30,559 nt of DNA from a virus: positions 1-30,559 of the IMG/VR virus record IMGVR_UViG_3300020451_000996; one strand, given 5' to 3'. The translations under genes were made by a program, and so were the position numbers. The notes below the pieces were generated by a model, which did not search any database, had not been told where the DNA came from, and saw only the letters and a list, made by a program, of their open reading frames with translations. The stretch's first letter is position 1. Each line of letters opens with the position of its first letter. Shown here one piece after another: positions 15,728-22,757 of the stretch.

Positions 15728-16620
15728 GTACCAATTGCATTTCCAAAAAGATATACATGAACTCTTGCCGCTACATTGTAGCCACGTTGGAATGCCTTTT
15801 TAGCCACTTCACCTGCAGTCATACTTTGCTCTTCTTCTCTTGCTCCTACTGGCATGATCCACACAGGCCAATCAACACCTACATCTCTAAATTGTTTAAC
15901 AACAAAGTCAAGTTCTTCCCATTCTCTGTCCCTATGACCAACCACAAATTTTAATTGTCCTAAGTCTCTTGTTTCCTTGTATTCTGCCACTGTCTCTGGT
16001 TTGATTGCTTTTGCCGCCTTCTCACCTGCTACAGACCAAAGTTTTGGACTAACTGAAAAGAATACTTCTTGTTCCATATTTGCTAAGAATTCTTTGGTTG
16101 TATCTTTCAATTTTTGTGTGCCATTTGTTTCAAATGTAATTGAACTTGGAGTGTTTTCACGTTCTTGCAAGGATTTCATAATACCAACAATGGCATCCTG
16201 TGTCATCAACATCAATGGCTCTCCGCCAGTAAAACAAAGATGTTGCGTCTGACCCGACACAGGATGTCTAAACAATCCATCAGGATTGGAGTCGTTGCGG
16301 AGAATATCTACAATTTTGTCTGCTAATACTTCTGGTGTTTCTTGTCCCATTAAGTGTTTGAACTTTTTTGCCCATGTATATGAAGAATCACAACCATGTT
16401 TCCATACTGGTAAATCTTCAACCCTGTTTACAGACATAGGGTCAAAGTCTTCATATGGTAATTCATAAGTTTCGGGATTAGTTGGATCTTTTTGTCCAAA
16501 CCCATTACATTGTAAGTTACACAGAAAAAATCTGATCCATGCAGTCGGCACACCTGTATAGTGTCCTTCACCTTGGATAGAATAAAAGATCTCGGAATAG
16601 TAATACTTCTTGTCAGACAT
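15724..16620 (-). CDS. queE: 7-carboxy-7-deazaguanine synthase (QueE), radical SAM
   Basis: 298 residues from the ATG at 16620. QueE converts carboxytetrahydropterin to 7-carboxy-7-deazaguanine with SAM and a 4Fe-4S cluster. Seen: YYSEIFYSIQGEGHYTGVPTAWIRFFLCN in pieces (Y7 to N35), the QGEG substrate loop (16-19), cysteines C34, C38 and C77 as the likely cluster ligands, CDSSYTW after the third, and the SAM-binding CFTGGEP (129-135). The third cysteine is displaced by a 38-residue insertion, unlike the compact CX3CX2C. A TTG start at 16662 was rejected because it would overlap the upstream gene and the promoter. It has its own promoter and probably a leaderless mRNA. Works with FolE and a QueD-like protein encoded nearby. 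Confidence 0.88.
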   Translation of the reverse strand: MSDKKYYYSEIFYSIQGEGHYTGVPTAWIRFFLCNLQCNGFGQKDPTNPETYELPYEDFDPMSVNRVEDLPVWKHGCDSSYTWAKKFKHLMGQETPEVLADKIVDILRNDSNPDGLFRHPVSGQTQHLCFTGGEPLMLMTQDAIVGIMKSLQERENTPSSITFETNGTQKLKDTTKEFLANMEQEVFFSVSPKLWSVAGEKAAKAIKPETVAEYKETRDLGQLKFVVGHRDREWEELDFVVKQFRDVGVDWPVWIMPVGAREEEQSMTAGEVAKKAFQRGYNVAARVHVYLFGNAIGT

Positions 16621-16627
16621 ATTGTAT

Positions 16628-16655
16628 ATTATAGTATTTAATTTGTGTTTGTCAA
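16628..16655 (-). promoter_or_regulatory. Sigma70-type promoter for queE, leaderless geometry
   Basis: TTGACA (16650-16655) and TATAAT (16628-16633) with a 16-bp spacer; seven bases separate the -10 box from the queE ATG. No ribosome site fits in that space. The -35 box lies in the 3' end of the upstream gene. Confidence 0.82.
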
Positions 16656-17294
16656 CGTGCAATTTGTAATGTTGTATATATTAGAAAGGACATCCTGCTC
16701 AGTCATTGCATTGTCCTTCCAACCGGGTATAATGGTTGGATATAGCGTCATATCTGCAAAATTTGACATGGTATTCCAGTCACTGGTGCAAAGGTCTTCC
16801 GCATATCTTTTCCAAAAACTTATCAGTCTTTCTTCGTCTTTTGAATCCTCTCCTAGATGTCTAATTGTAATATCAATAACGGCATCATCTGGTAATAATT
16901 TTGTGTGATGGGTGTCTGCTTGATTCTGCATTATAAATCTATCTTTGTATCTACAATTTTCAATCTTCTTTTGAATATGGCCCACTTGACACCAAACATC
17001 TTTTGGTATTAGTATTTGAATAATAATAGCATCTGGAACTTGTTCCCTTATTTCTTTAGGTGTTTTATGCGTTGCTGTCACGCAGTATTTTTCTACATCT
17101 ATGGCATGGGGTTCATCAATCAAGATTCTTCCAGTTTCAGGTATTATAGTTGTGCTGAGTGTATTACAATTCGGATGTTCTGATATCAATGATGCAAGTT
17201 TTTCACCACCTCCGCCTGGCATATGGCATACAAAAATCCGTTTTTTATGATTAGTATTTTCTAGTTCCCATCCACAATCATTTAAATCGGCCAT
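16638..17294 (-). CDS. Unknown protein with Gly-rich P-loop-like N-terminus
   Basis: A 218-residue protein I do not recognise. After the start, KRIFVCHMPGGGGEKLASLISEHP (about 19-42 in all) has a hydrophobic strand, a glycine-rich loop and a helix, like nucleotide-binding or sulfotransferase PAPS loops, but it lacks the classic G-K-S/T. A second strand, AIIIQILIPKDVWCQVGH, resembles the later strand of a P-loop fold, and a C-terminal helix-rich part follows. It lies between the cupin gene and queE at the end of the gp45-led unit. A sulfotransferase-like or kinase-like fold is possible, with low confidence. Confidence 0.7.
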   Translation of the reverse strand: MADLNDCGWELENTNHKKRIFVCHMPGGGGEKLASLISEHPNCNTLSTTIIPETGRILIDEPHAIDVEKYCVTATHKTPKEIREQVPDAIIIQILIPKDVWCQVGHIQKKIENCRYKDRFIMQNQADTHHTKLLPDDAVIDITIRHLGEDSKDEERLISFWKRYAEDLCTSDWNTMSNFADMTLYPTIIPGWKDNAMTEQDVLSNIYNITNCTLTNTN

Positions 17295-17297
17295 GGA

Positions 17298-17651
17298 TCA
17301 TTTTACTTTGGTTCCAACTGTTCTGCGTACTATATCATCATGATTGAACTCTGCCCAATACAATTCAAATGCAACACCGTCTTCAACACCTTCAAACTGG
17401 TGTATCTTACCAGGTTTGACCTGTGTGAAATCACCTGGCAATAATATTGTTTCATCAACTAGTCCTTGATCTTCTTGCCATACTCTCACAAGCATTTTGC
17501 CAGACTCTACGTAGAATCCGTTCCATTTATACCGATGTTCATGTTCTGAACATTTGAATCCTTTTTTGTATTCTATTCTATGAAACTCAAGAACTCCATT
17601 AGCATGAATTAATTCTGTTTGTCCCCAAATTTTACCTGCTTTCATTGTCAT
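17298..17651 (-). CDS. Small single-domain cupin
   Basis: A 117-residue cupin. Motif 1 is visible as CSEHEHRYKWNGFYVESG (H37, H39 region with a downstream acidic residue) and motif 2 as LLPGDFTQVKPGKIHQFEG, giving the usual 2-His/Glu/His metal site. Small cupins of this type include sugar-phosphate isomerases and epimerases, dioxygenases and metal-binding sensors; nothing here fixes the reaction. AAGGAG lies five bases before the ATG at 17651, favouring it over the in-frame ATG at 17645. It overlaps the upstream phosphoribosyltransferase gene by 20 bases and may act on a product of the same cluster. Confidence 0.82.
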   Translation of the reverse strand: MTMKAGKIWGQTELIHANGVLEFHRIEYKKGFKCSEHEHRYKWNGFYVESGKMLVRVWQEDQGLVDETILLPGDFTQVKPGKIHQFEGVEDGVAFELYWAEFNHDDIVRRTVGTKVK

Positions 17652-18132
17652 CTTTTCTCCTTATTTGATCCATGTGCCATATCTCCCATGGGTACACAAT
17701 ATACGGATCAGTGCTCCCCTCTGTTTTACTGTTTATTGTTGTATTAATTTCTGCCCAGTAATCTGGTTGGAAATTGGCACCAGTGTTATAATATAATACT
17801 GCATACTTGACGTCAATATTTTCTTCTGCATCACAGTTGGCCTTTATACCTGCAAGTGTGAAACCTTCACCGCAATCATCATCTATAACCAAATACTTGC
17901 CTGCAGGAATACCAGTGTCCCAACTTTCATGATCTATCACACTTGATGCAATTGGTATGCATGGCACGTCAAAATAATGACTCAACATCACTGCAATTTG
18001 TAATCCACCTCTGTTTACTCCAACAATGGCATCTGGTTCATAGTTGTCTAGTTTCATTTTAGACACAATAGTATCCAACATAGATGATATGTCTTTTTGT
18101 GTAATATATAATTTATTTGGTGTACTATTCAT
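17632..18132 (-). CDS. Phosphoribosyltransferase, downstream paralogue
   Basis: 166 residues of the type I phosphoribosyltransferase fold. AIVGVNRGGLQIAVMLSHYF (35-54) is the early strand-loop-helix and YLVIDDDCGEGFTLAG (80-95) is the PRPP-binding loop (D-D-x-x-x-x-G-x-T). Such enzymes attach PRPP to a purine or pyrimidine base. The protein is closely related to the gene immediately upstream, the first 60 residues being nearly identical. This copy has DDDCGEG where the other has DDICDEG, plus a longer, more basic C-terminus (RRKDDNESR). The substrate is unknown; a xanthine/hypoxanthine-type enzyme is plausible beside guaC. Confidence 0.84.
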   Translation of the reverse strand: MNSTPNKLYITQKDISSMLDTIVSKMKLDNYEPDAIVGVNRGGLQIAVMLSHYFDVPCIPIASSVIDHESWDTGIPAGKYLVIDDDCGEGFTLAGIKANCDAEENIDVKYAVLYYNTGANFQPDYWAEINTTINSKTEGSTDPYIVYPWEIWHMDQIRRKDDNESR

Positions 18133-18148
18133 ATACTTTATTATGTGC

Positions 18149-18598
18149 TTAGTCTATGTGCCATTCTTCCCATGGATAAACAATCCAACACGGATCTTTA
18201 CTCTTATCTATCTCTACTGCCCAGTAGTCTGGAAGAAAATTGGCAGGCCTGTTATAATGTAAGACTGCATATTTTACTTCGATATCTTCTTCATCATCAT
18301 AATCACCTTTCAATCCAGCCAATGTCCAACCTTCATCACAGATGTCATCTATAACAAGATATTTGCCTGGAGGAACAGTAGTGTCCCAACTTTGATGATC
18401 GCGTAGACTTGCTTTGATAGGAATACAAGGCACATCAAAATAATGGCTCAACATAACTGCTATTTGCAAACCACCTCTATTGAGGCCAACAATAGCATTA
18501 GGTTCATAATTATCAACTTTCATTTGTGTAATGATCTTGTTTAACATTGACTCAATGTCTTTTTGGGTAAAATATATTTTATTTGGTGTACTGTTCAT
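18149..18598 (-). CDS. Phosphoribosyltransferase, upstream paralogue
   Basis: 149 residues with the same fold as its downstream neighbour. AIVGLNRGGLQIAVMLSHYF (35-54) is followed by the PRPP loop YLVIDDICDEGWTLAG (80-95), and the C-terminal hood is shared (NFLPDYWA, IVYPWEEWHID). The PRPP loop here matches the textbook acidic pattern better than the downstream copy. The start region, including an AATAAAGTAT stretch before the ATG, is also nearly identical to the other copy, so the duplication includes the translation start. It overlaps the end of guaC by 20 bases. A purine-salvage role, supplying or consuming guanine-type bases, is inferred from the guaC neighbour. Confidence 0.84.
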   Translation of the reverse strand: MNSTPNKIYFTQKDIESMLNKIITQMKVDNYEPNAIVGLNRGGLQIAVMLSHYFDVPCIPIKASLRDHQSWDTTVPPGKYLVIDDICDEGWTLAGLKGDYDDEEDIEVKYAVLHYNRPANFLPDYWAVEIDKSKDPCWIVYPWEEWHID

Positions 18599-19628
18599 AT
18601 ACTTTATTTTGTGCGTTATGGGTTTTTACAAATGTTGCACACTTAGGCATATCTTTTAAACGTCTTGCTCCTATGTAAGTTGCTGACGATCTTACTCCGC
18701 CCAGTATGTCCTCCACTGTCTCTTTTACAGGCCCTCGATATGGTAATGATATTAATCTACCTTCGTTGCCTCGGTATCCGTCTTTTCTTTTTCCATGTAC
18801 TTCCCTTGCTCTGTCTGAACTCATCCCGTAAAATTCTATATTGCCATCAACTATCTCTTGCTCTGATTCATCATGGCCTGCTAACATTCCTCCGATCATA
18901 ACCATATGTGCACCACCGCCTAATGCTTTTGCTATATCTCCTGGATAAACACATCCACCATCTGCCATGATATGTCCGTCAACTCCATTGGCGGCATCTG
19001 AACATTCAACAATAGCGGAAAATTGAGGTATGCCTACTCCAGCCATTGTTCTTGTTGTACATACCGATCCAGGACCTATTCCTATTTTTACTACATCTGC
19101 ACCATTAATTATTAGTTCTTCAGTCATTTCAGGTGATACAACATTTCCAGCAATTATTATTTTATCTGGATATTCATCTCTTATACGTTTAACAAAATCT
19201 ACAAAATTTTGATGATATGCGTTTGCTACATCTATGGTAATAAATTTTACATCAGGAAAACTTGTTAATACTTCTTGCATTGTTTTATAATCTGGAGCGT
19301 CTGGATCCCACATTATATTTGTTCCTGTACACACAGACACACTTTGTAATCGTACACCTGTACCAACTGCTTTACGCCATGTGTCTATGTTTGTTGACTT
19401 TGTTATTACAGTCATCATTTTATAATCTTGTAACACCTTAGCCATTGAAAATGTTCCTACGCCATCCATATTGGACGCAAATATAGGACAAAATTCTAGT
19501 TGTTTGCCACTGTTAATAAAATTAAAAGTCCTAGTCATTTTAACATCTGCCCTTGATGTAAGAGTAGATCGTTTAGGTTGCAACAAAACATCCTCGTAGT
19601 TTAATTTTATTTCTTGTTTTATTCTCAT
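18579..19628 (-). CDS. guaC: GMP reductase
   Basis: 349 residues of the IMPDH/GMP reductase family without CBS domains. It has LNYEDVLLQPKRSTLTSRAD (9-28), the nucleotide loop GIGPGSVCTTRTMAGVGIPQ (184-202 region) with catalytic C190, HIMADGGCVYPGDIAKAL, MIGGMLAG, then EFYGMSS, YRGNEGRLISLPYRGPV and DILGGVRSSATYIGA, which follow the GuaC rather than the GuaB pattern. GMP reductase converts GMP to IMP with NADPH, letting a phage rebalance purine pools from degraded host nucleic acid. The start overlaps the folE stop as ATGA, so the two guanine-nucleotide enzymes are translationally coupled. Confidence 0.9.
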   Translation of the reverse strand: MRIKQEIKLNYEDVLLQPKRSTLTSRADVKMTRTFNFINSGKQLEFCPIFASNMDGVGTFSMAKVLQDYKMMTVITKSTNIDTWRKAVGTGVRLQSVSVCTGTNIMWDPDAPDYKTMQEVLTSFPDVKFITIDVANAYHQNFVDFVKRIRDEYPDKIIIAGNVVSPEMTEELIINGADVVKIGIGPGSVCTTRTMAGVGIPQFSAIVECSDAANGVDGHIMADGGCVYPGDIAKALGGGAHMVMIGGMLAGHDESEQEIVDGNIEFYGMSSDRAREVHGKRKDGYRGNEGRLISLPYRGPVKETVEDILGGVRSSATYIGARRLKDMPKCATFVKTHNAQNKVYEQYTK

Positions 19629-20311
19629 CTAGGAGCAAATTCTTGTTGCAATTTAATATTGTCCATGAACTCTTTCTTGGTTGCTGGATCATCTTTGAAT
19701 GCACCTTCTAGCACAGTGGTCTGTGTCAAACTTGAATGTGCCATGATACCTCTGTTCTCACAACAACCATGTGTTGCTTGAATGTAAACACCAACGTGTT
19801 GAGATTCAGTAGACTTTTTTATTTCTTTTGCAATTACCATAGCAAGTTCTTCTTGTAGTGTGCCACGTCTTGCACACCATTGGGCAATCCTTGTGTATTT
19901 GGATAAGCCTATTAGTTTTTTATGTGCAATTATGCCAATGTATGCCACACCTGCTACTGGTTGGTGATGATGTGAACACATACTTTTAAGTTCTGATCTT
20001 ACTACCAACATTCCTTTATATGCTTCTAATGAATCATTTGGAAATGCAGTTGCTTTAGGACGTGGATCATATCGGCCACTCATTATTTCATTCACATACA
20101 TTTTTGCAAGACGTCTTCCTGTGTCTGCTGAATTAGGATCATTGTCAGTATCAATCACTAGTGATTCTAATACTGAATGAAACTTTACTTGAAGTTCGTC
20201 TATTAGTTGTTCTTTTTCGCCAGGTTCAATATGTTCTGAAATATTGTCACCTGCCCAATATCTCGCACCTGCATCTGCAAGTCTTTTTCTTATTATATCT
20301 GATACACTCAT
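19625..20311 (-). CDS. folE: GTP cyclohydrolase I (FolE)
   Basis: 228 residues, normal length for FolE. It opens the guanine ring of GTP to make dihydroneopterin triphosphate, first step of folate and of 7-deazaguanine synthesis. The zinc and active-site residues are present: SMCSHHHQPVAG (C112, H115; the usual form is CEHH), FolE strand KLIGLSKYTRI (132-142), RRGTLQEELA (148-157) and HGCCENRGIMA (H181, C183). Its distance from QueD-like, DpdA-like and QueE genes suggests use for DNA modification rather than folate. CGGAGA sits upstream of the ATG. Coupled to guaC downstream. Confidence 0.93.
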   Translation of the reverse strand: MSVSDIIRKRLADAGARYWAGDNISEHIEPGEKEQLIDELQVKFHSVLESLVIDTDNDPNSADTGRRLAKMYVNEIMSGRYDPRPKATAFPNDSLEAYKGMLVVRSELKSMCSHHHQPVAGVAYIGIIAHKKLIGLSKYTRIAQWCARRGTLQEELAMVIAKEIKKSTESQHVGVYIQATHGCCENRGIMAHSSLTQTTVLEGAFKDDPATKKEFMDNIKLQQEFAPR

Positions 20312-20344
20312 TGTATTCTCCGATGTTGAGGCAGTGGATTGCCG

Positions 20345-21394
20345 TTATGTGTTAATTGTAGCATATAAATTCGTTGCAGTAAAGAAATTTTTCTGTAAAC
20401 TTTTTGCCTGTTTATGAACGTGTGGCACTAGTTTTGAATGATTCTCCATAAAGTATTTTATTTTGTTAATAATTTTTTCTTTGTGTTGATTATATGCATT
20501 AAAGTCGGTAGTCCATTCAGATGGATATTTGAATTCATCCATATACATTTCACTATAACTTAATCTGTCTGGCACCATTGGAATTGAATCAACCAATGCA
20601 CCTTCATAACAAGAAATACCAAGTGTCTCTTGCAAGTTTGCACTGAACACAATCTTAGATTCGCCTAGTATATTGTAGTATTCATTTTTTGTAAGTTGTT
20701 TTGTTTGGCATACTACCCATTCATATTCTGGTAAATGATTTGCCAAGTCCTCAAAAATGTCCAGTTGTTTTTCTGGGGCCAATCTGTGCGGAAACACAAT
20801 CATTTCTTTTTTATCCATCCCTTTGTAATTAGACAATAAACTGTCCATGTATCCCATGGGCCATCCTGTTCTTACAATTTTGCCAGGTTCATTTCTTAAG
20901 TACAAATTTTTAGTAAACATATCTATATGAAAGTCTGTTGCAAAGTAATTGTGATCAATAGCATGAAACAAAGCAGTTTCAAAACTGTATGACCATTTTT
21001 TGTCTGGTATCAGTCTACCTAAAAAGTCTTGTGGATCATATGATCCGGCGTGCCATAGTGCGTGTATTTTGCAATCAACCTGTAACAGTTGTCTCATATA
21101 TTGCAGTTGTATAATACTTGGATTCCATGCGTCAGTGTACACGAAATGATCTCCTGCTTTAACTTTGTTGTCAGCAAACAGTTTAGCAACATCTATGGAT
21201 TGTTGACTTTTGTAAACATTGGTTCCTGCAAAATTTAAGAAAGCACCTGGTGTTGTAGTCTGTGGTACATTTCCTCCTGACACGGTTATAACTTTATCAT
21301 TTGTTAATCTTGATAGTTCTTGTGGAATAAATTTTTTCCATTGTGCAGTATATCTACTTTCTACTGGTTCAAGATCTATAATGTAAATGGTCAT
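20345..21394 (-). CDS. GT-B fold glycosyltransferase (GT4-like)
   Basis: 349 residues resembling retaining GT-B glycosyltransferases. The C-terminal donor-binding half is the clearest part: MIVFPHRLAPEKQLDIFEDL (P-H-R-x-x-x-E-K-x, about 198-218), YEWVVCQTK, YYNILGESKIVFSANLQETLGISCYEGAL (with the E-x-x-G-x-x-x-x-E-A motif). The N-terminal half begins with IYIIDLEPV and has ALWHAGSYDP and a predicted acceptor region. Its place between folE and the queD-like gene, downstream of dpdA in one unit, raises the idea that it glycosylates modified DNA bases, as T4 glucosyltransferases do, but glycan or protein acceptors are equally possible. Confidence 0.8.
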   Translation of the reverse strand: MTIYIIDLEPVESRYTAQWKKFIPQELSRLTNDKVITVSGGNVPQTTTPGAFLNFAGTNVYKSQQSIDVAKLFADNKVKAGDHFVYTDAWNPSIIQLQYMRQLLQVDCKIHALWHAGSYDPQDFLGRLIPDKKWSYSFETALFHAIDHNYFATDFHIDMFTKNLYLRNEPGKIVRTGWPMGYMDSLLSNYKGMDKKEMIVFPHRLAPEKQLDIFEDLANHLPEYEWVVCQTKQLTKNEYYNILGESKIVFSANLQETLGISCYEGALVDSIPMVPDRLSYSEMYMDEFKYPSEWTTDFNAYNQHKEKIINKIKYFMENHSKLVPHVHKQAKSLQKNFFTATNLYATINT

Positions 21395-21603
21395 TTTTTA
21401 ATTTTCTTTTTCTTTGCAAGTAATTTTTTATCTACTTTTCCTGTTTCTTTAAACACTTGTAGTACTTCCCAAGCAGTTCCTTTTTTGTATAATCCGCCTA
21501 CGTCATTAAACATATTGTATTGATATGTAAAATCATACAGTTCTTTCAAGTCATCGTGAATTTGATTTATGTCGCTTGGTATTGCGTATGGATCTCTACT
21601 CAT
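21391..21603 (-). CDS. Hypothetical protein, 70 aa, lysine-rich tail
   Basis: A 70-residue protein: an aromatic-rich helical part (INQIHDDLKELYDFTYQYNMF), then GGLYKKGTAWEVLQVFKETG, and a strongly basic end (KKLLAKKKKIKK). No family recognised. It overlaps the QueD-like gene by 8 bases and the glycosyltransferase gene by ATGA. The basic tail could contact nucleic acid; the location between two modification-cluster genes makes an accessory role conceivable. Confidence 0.72.
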   Translation of the reverse strand: MSRDPYAIPSDINQIHDDLKELYDFTYQYNMFNDVGGLYKKGTAWEVLQVFKETGKVDKKLLAKKKKIKK

Positions 21604-22000
21604 TTTCCTCTATTCCTTCCCAATTCTCATAGGTTTGAAAGCATCCGTTCTCTCCATCTTCAGATACTTCTATCCATATAGCACGTTTAGGATATTTTGT
21701 TTTGATTTGTTCTGCTAGATCATCTGCCATCATTTCACATGATTTGTAATCTAACTGAAGAGTTTCTTCTGCATACAGTTTTTCTAACCATCTTTTGAAC
21801 TGTATAAATTCAATATCTCTGTCGTCATGGAATACTTCAATCCATACTTTGAAATGAAATATATGTCTGTGTGGATATCCTAAAAAAGACACATCATATT
21901 CATCTCCTGTTGCTAGTGTTGGATCATCTAGTGCCGCAGGAAATTTGTGTATTCCTTCTTTTCTAAATGTTACCCATATCATTTTTGTTGGTAATGTCAT
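21596..22000 (-). CDS. QueD/6-pyruvoyl-tetrahydropterin-synthase-like protein (divergent)
   Basis: 134 residues from the ATG at 22000, which overlaps the upstream stop as ATGA and has AAAGGA nine bases before it. The layout follows QueD: IHKFPAA (H18, compare F-x-A-A-H), GYPHRHIFHFKVWIEV (H44, H46; compare H-G-H-x-Y-x-V), IEFIQFKRWLEKLY (compare V-x-D-F-x-x-L-K), SCEMMADDLAEQIK (E89; compare P-T-x-E-N-x-A) and AIWIEVSEDGENGC (compare V-x-V-x-E). QueD makes carboxytetrahydropterin, the substrate of QueE, from the FolE product. The identity is by pattern, since catalytic residues are shifted, but a folE-queE-dpdA context supports it. Confidence 0.6.
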   Translation of the reverse strand: MTLPTKMIWVTFRKEGIHKFPAALDDPTLATGDEYDVSFLGYPHRHIFHFKVWIEVFHDDRDIEFIQFKRWLEKLYAEETLQLDYKSCEMMADDLAEQIKTKYPKRAIWIEVSEDGENGCFQTYENWEGIEENE

Positions 22001-22521
22001 ATGATTGCGTCCTTTCCATATTGTTCCCATTCTGTTTTTGTTTCGTCTGTAGTAAGATCTTTTATTTTGTGAACATAAATTGCATCATTAGTGGTATCAA
22101 AATCTACATCATCTATTTTTATACAAGTGTTTACATTCCAATTCATGTCTGGTACAGGTACACTGATCAACGGAATCAATTTGTTATTATGCATAGTACC
22201 TTTGTGTTGTGTAATCAATAGTGAATAAGTTTTTGGATCAATATCTAGTGTTACCCAATATCCTTTTGAAAGTAGTTCATCGACCACGTTCATTAATGCT
22301 TGAATATGATCTGTATCAATATTTTTAAAACTGTGATTTGCACCCAAGTAGATATGTTTACATGGATAATGACTGTCTAGTGTTTTGCCAACTATTGTAC
22401 TGGCTGACTGCATACCAACCACAAACAAAGTTTGCATATTGTGAGCAGGAGTTTTTTCTACTTCAATACCTGTAAAGAATATTGCAGTATCATTCATGCC
22501 AGATTCATATGGTCGTTCCAT
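21997..22521 (-). CDS. Conserved hypothetical protein, 174 aa, in the deazaguanine cluster
   Basis: 174 residues from the ATG at 22521, which overlaps the stop of the DUF2061 gene as TAATG and has AAAGGGA five bases before it; a farther ATG at 22569 was rejected. It opens MERPYESGMNDTAIFFTGIEVEKTPAHNM and has strands TLFVVGMQS, HIYLGANHSF, YWVTLDIDP and KLIPLISVPVP, so it is probably an alpha/beta fold. No motif that I recognise marks a catalytic site. Its tight coupling to the QueD-like gene (ATGA) argues for a role in the same pathway. Confidence 0.78.
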   Translation of the reverse strand: MERPYESGMNDTAIFFTGIEVEKTPAHNMQTLFVVGMQSASTIVGKTLDSHYPCKHIYLGANHSFKNIDTDHIQALMNVVDELLSKGYWVTLDIDPKTYSLLITQHKGTMHNNKLIPLISVPVPDMNWNVNTCIKIDDVDFDTTNDAIYVHKIKDLTTDETKTEWEQYGKDAII

Positions 22522-22757
22522 TATATTCCCTTTGCTTTTTTCCATGCAGAATGCAATACATAAAACCATAACCCGTTGATAGAAGGTTCAATCAGTGCCA
22601 CAGCACCTGCCTCCCATAAACTTGCTCCTGTCATGGCACTCACAACAATCATTGCAATGAATATGTGTCCAGTTGTGTATATTAATGCCAAAGTCAAACT
22701 TGAACTTTTTATAAGTTGCTTGAATGCTCCTTGTATTCCTTGTGTAAATTCAGTCAT
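22521..22757 (-). CDS. DUF2061-like small membrane protein
   Basis: A 78-residue protein with two hydrophobic segments: LTLALIYTTGHIFIAMIVVSAM (about 21-42) and a second around AGAVALIEPSINGLWFYVLHSAW (50-72). The pattern G-A-V-A-L-I-E-P-x-I-N-x-x-x-F-Y-x-x-H-x-x-W matches DUF2061 predicted membrane proteins. Topology is probably a helical hairpin in the inner membrane. Function of the family is unknown. Its start overlaps the dpdA stop by one base. Why a membrane protein sits in a DNA-modification cluster is unclear. Confidence 0.75.
   Translation of the reverse strand: MTEFTQGIQGAFKQLIKSSSLTLALIYTTGHIFIAMIVVSAMTGASLWEAGAVALIEPSINGLWFYVLHSAWKKAKGI

Noticed and set aside
16618-16662. TTG start at 16662 for queE
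   Set aside because: It would place start codons inside a near-perfect promoter and the upstream gene, and the ATG at 16620 begins just before the conserved YYSEIFYSIQGEG.
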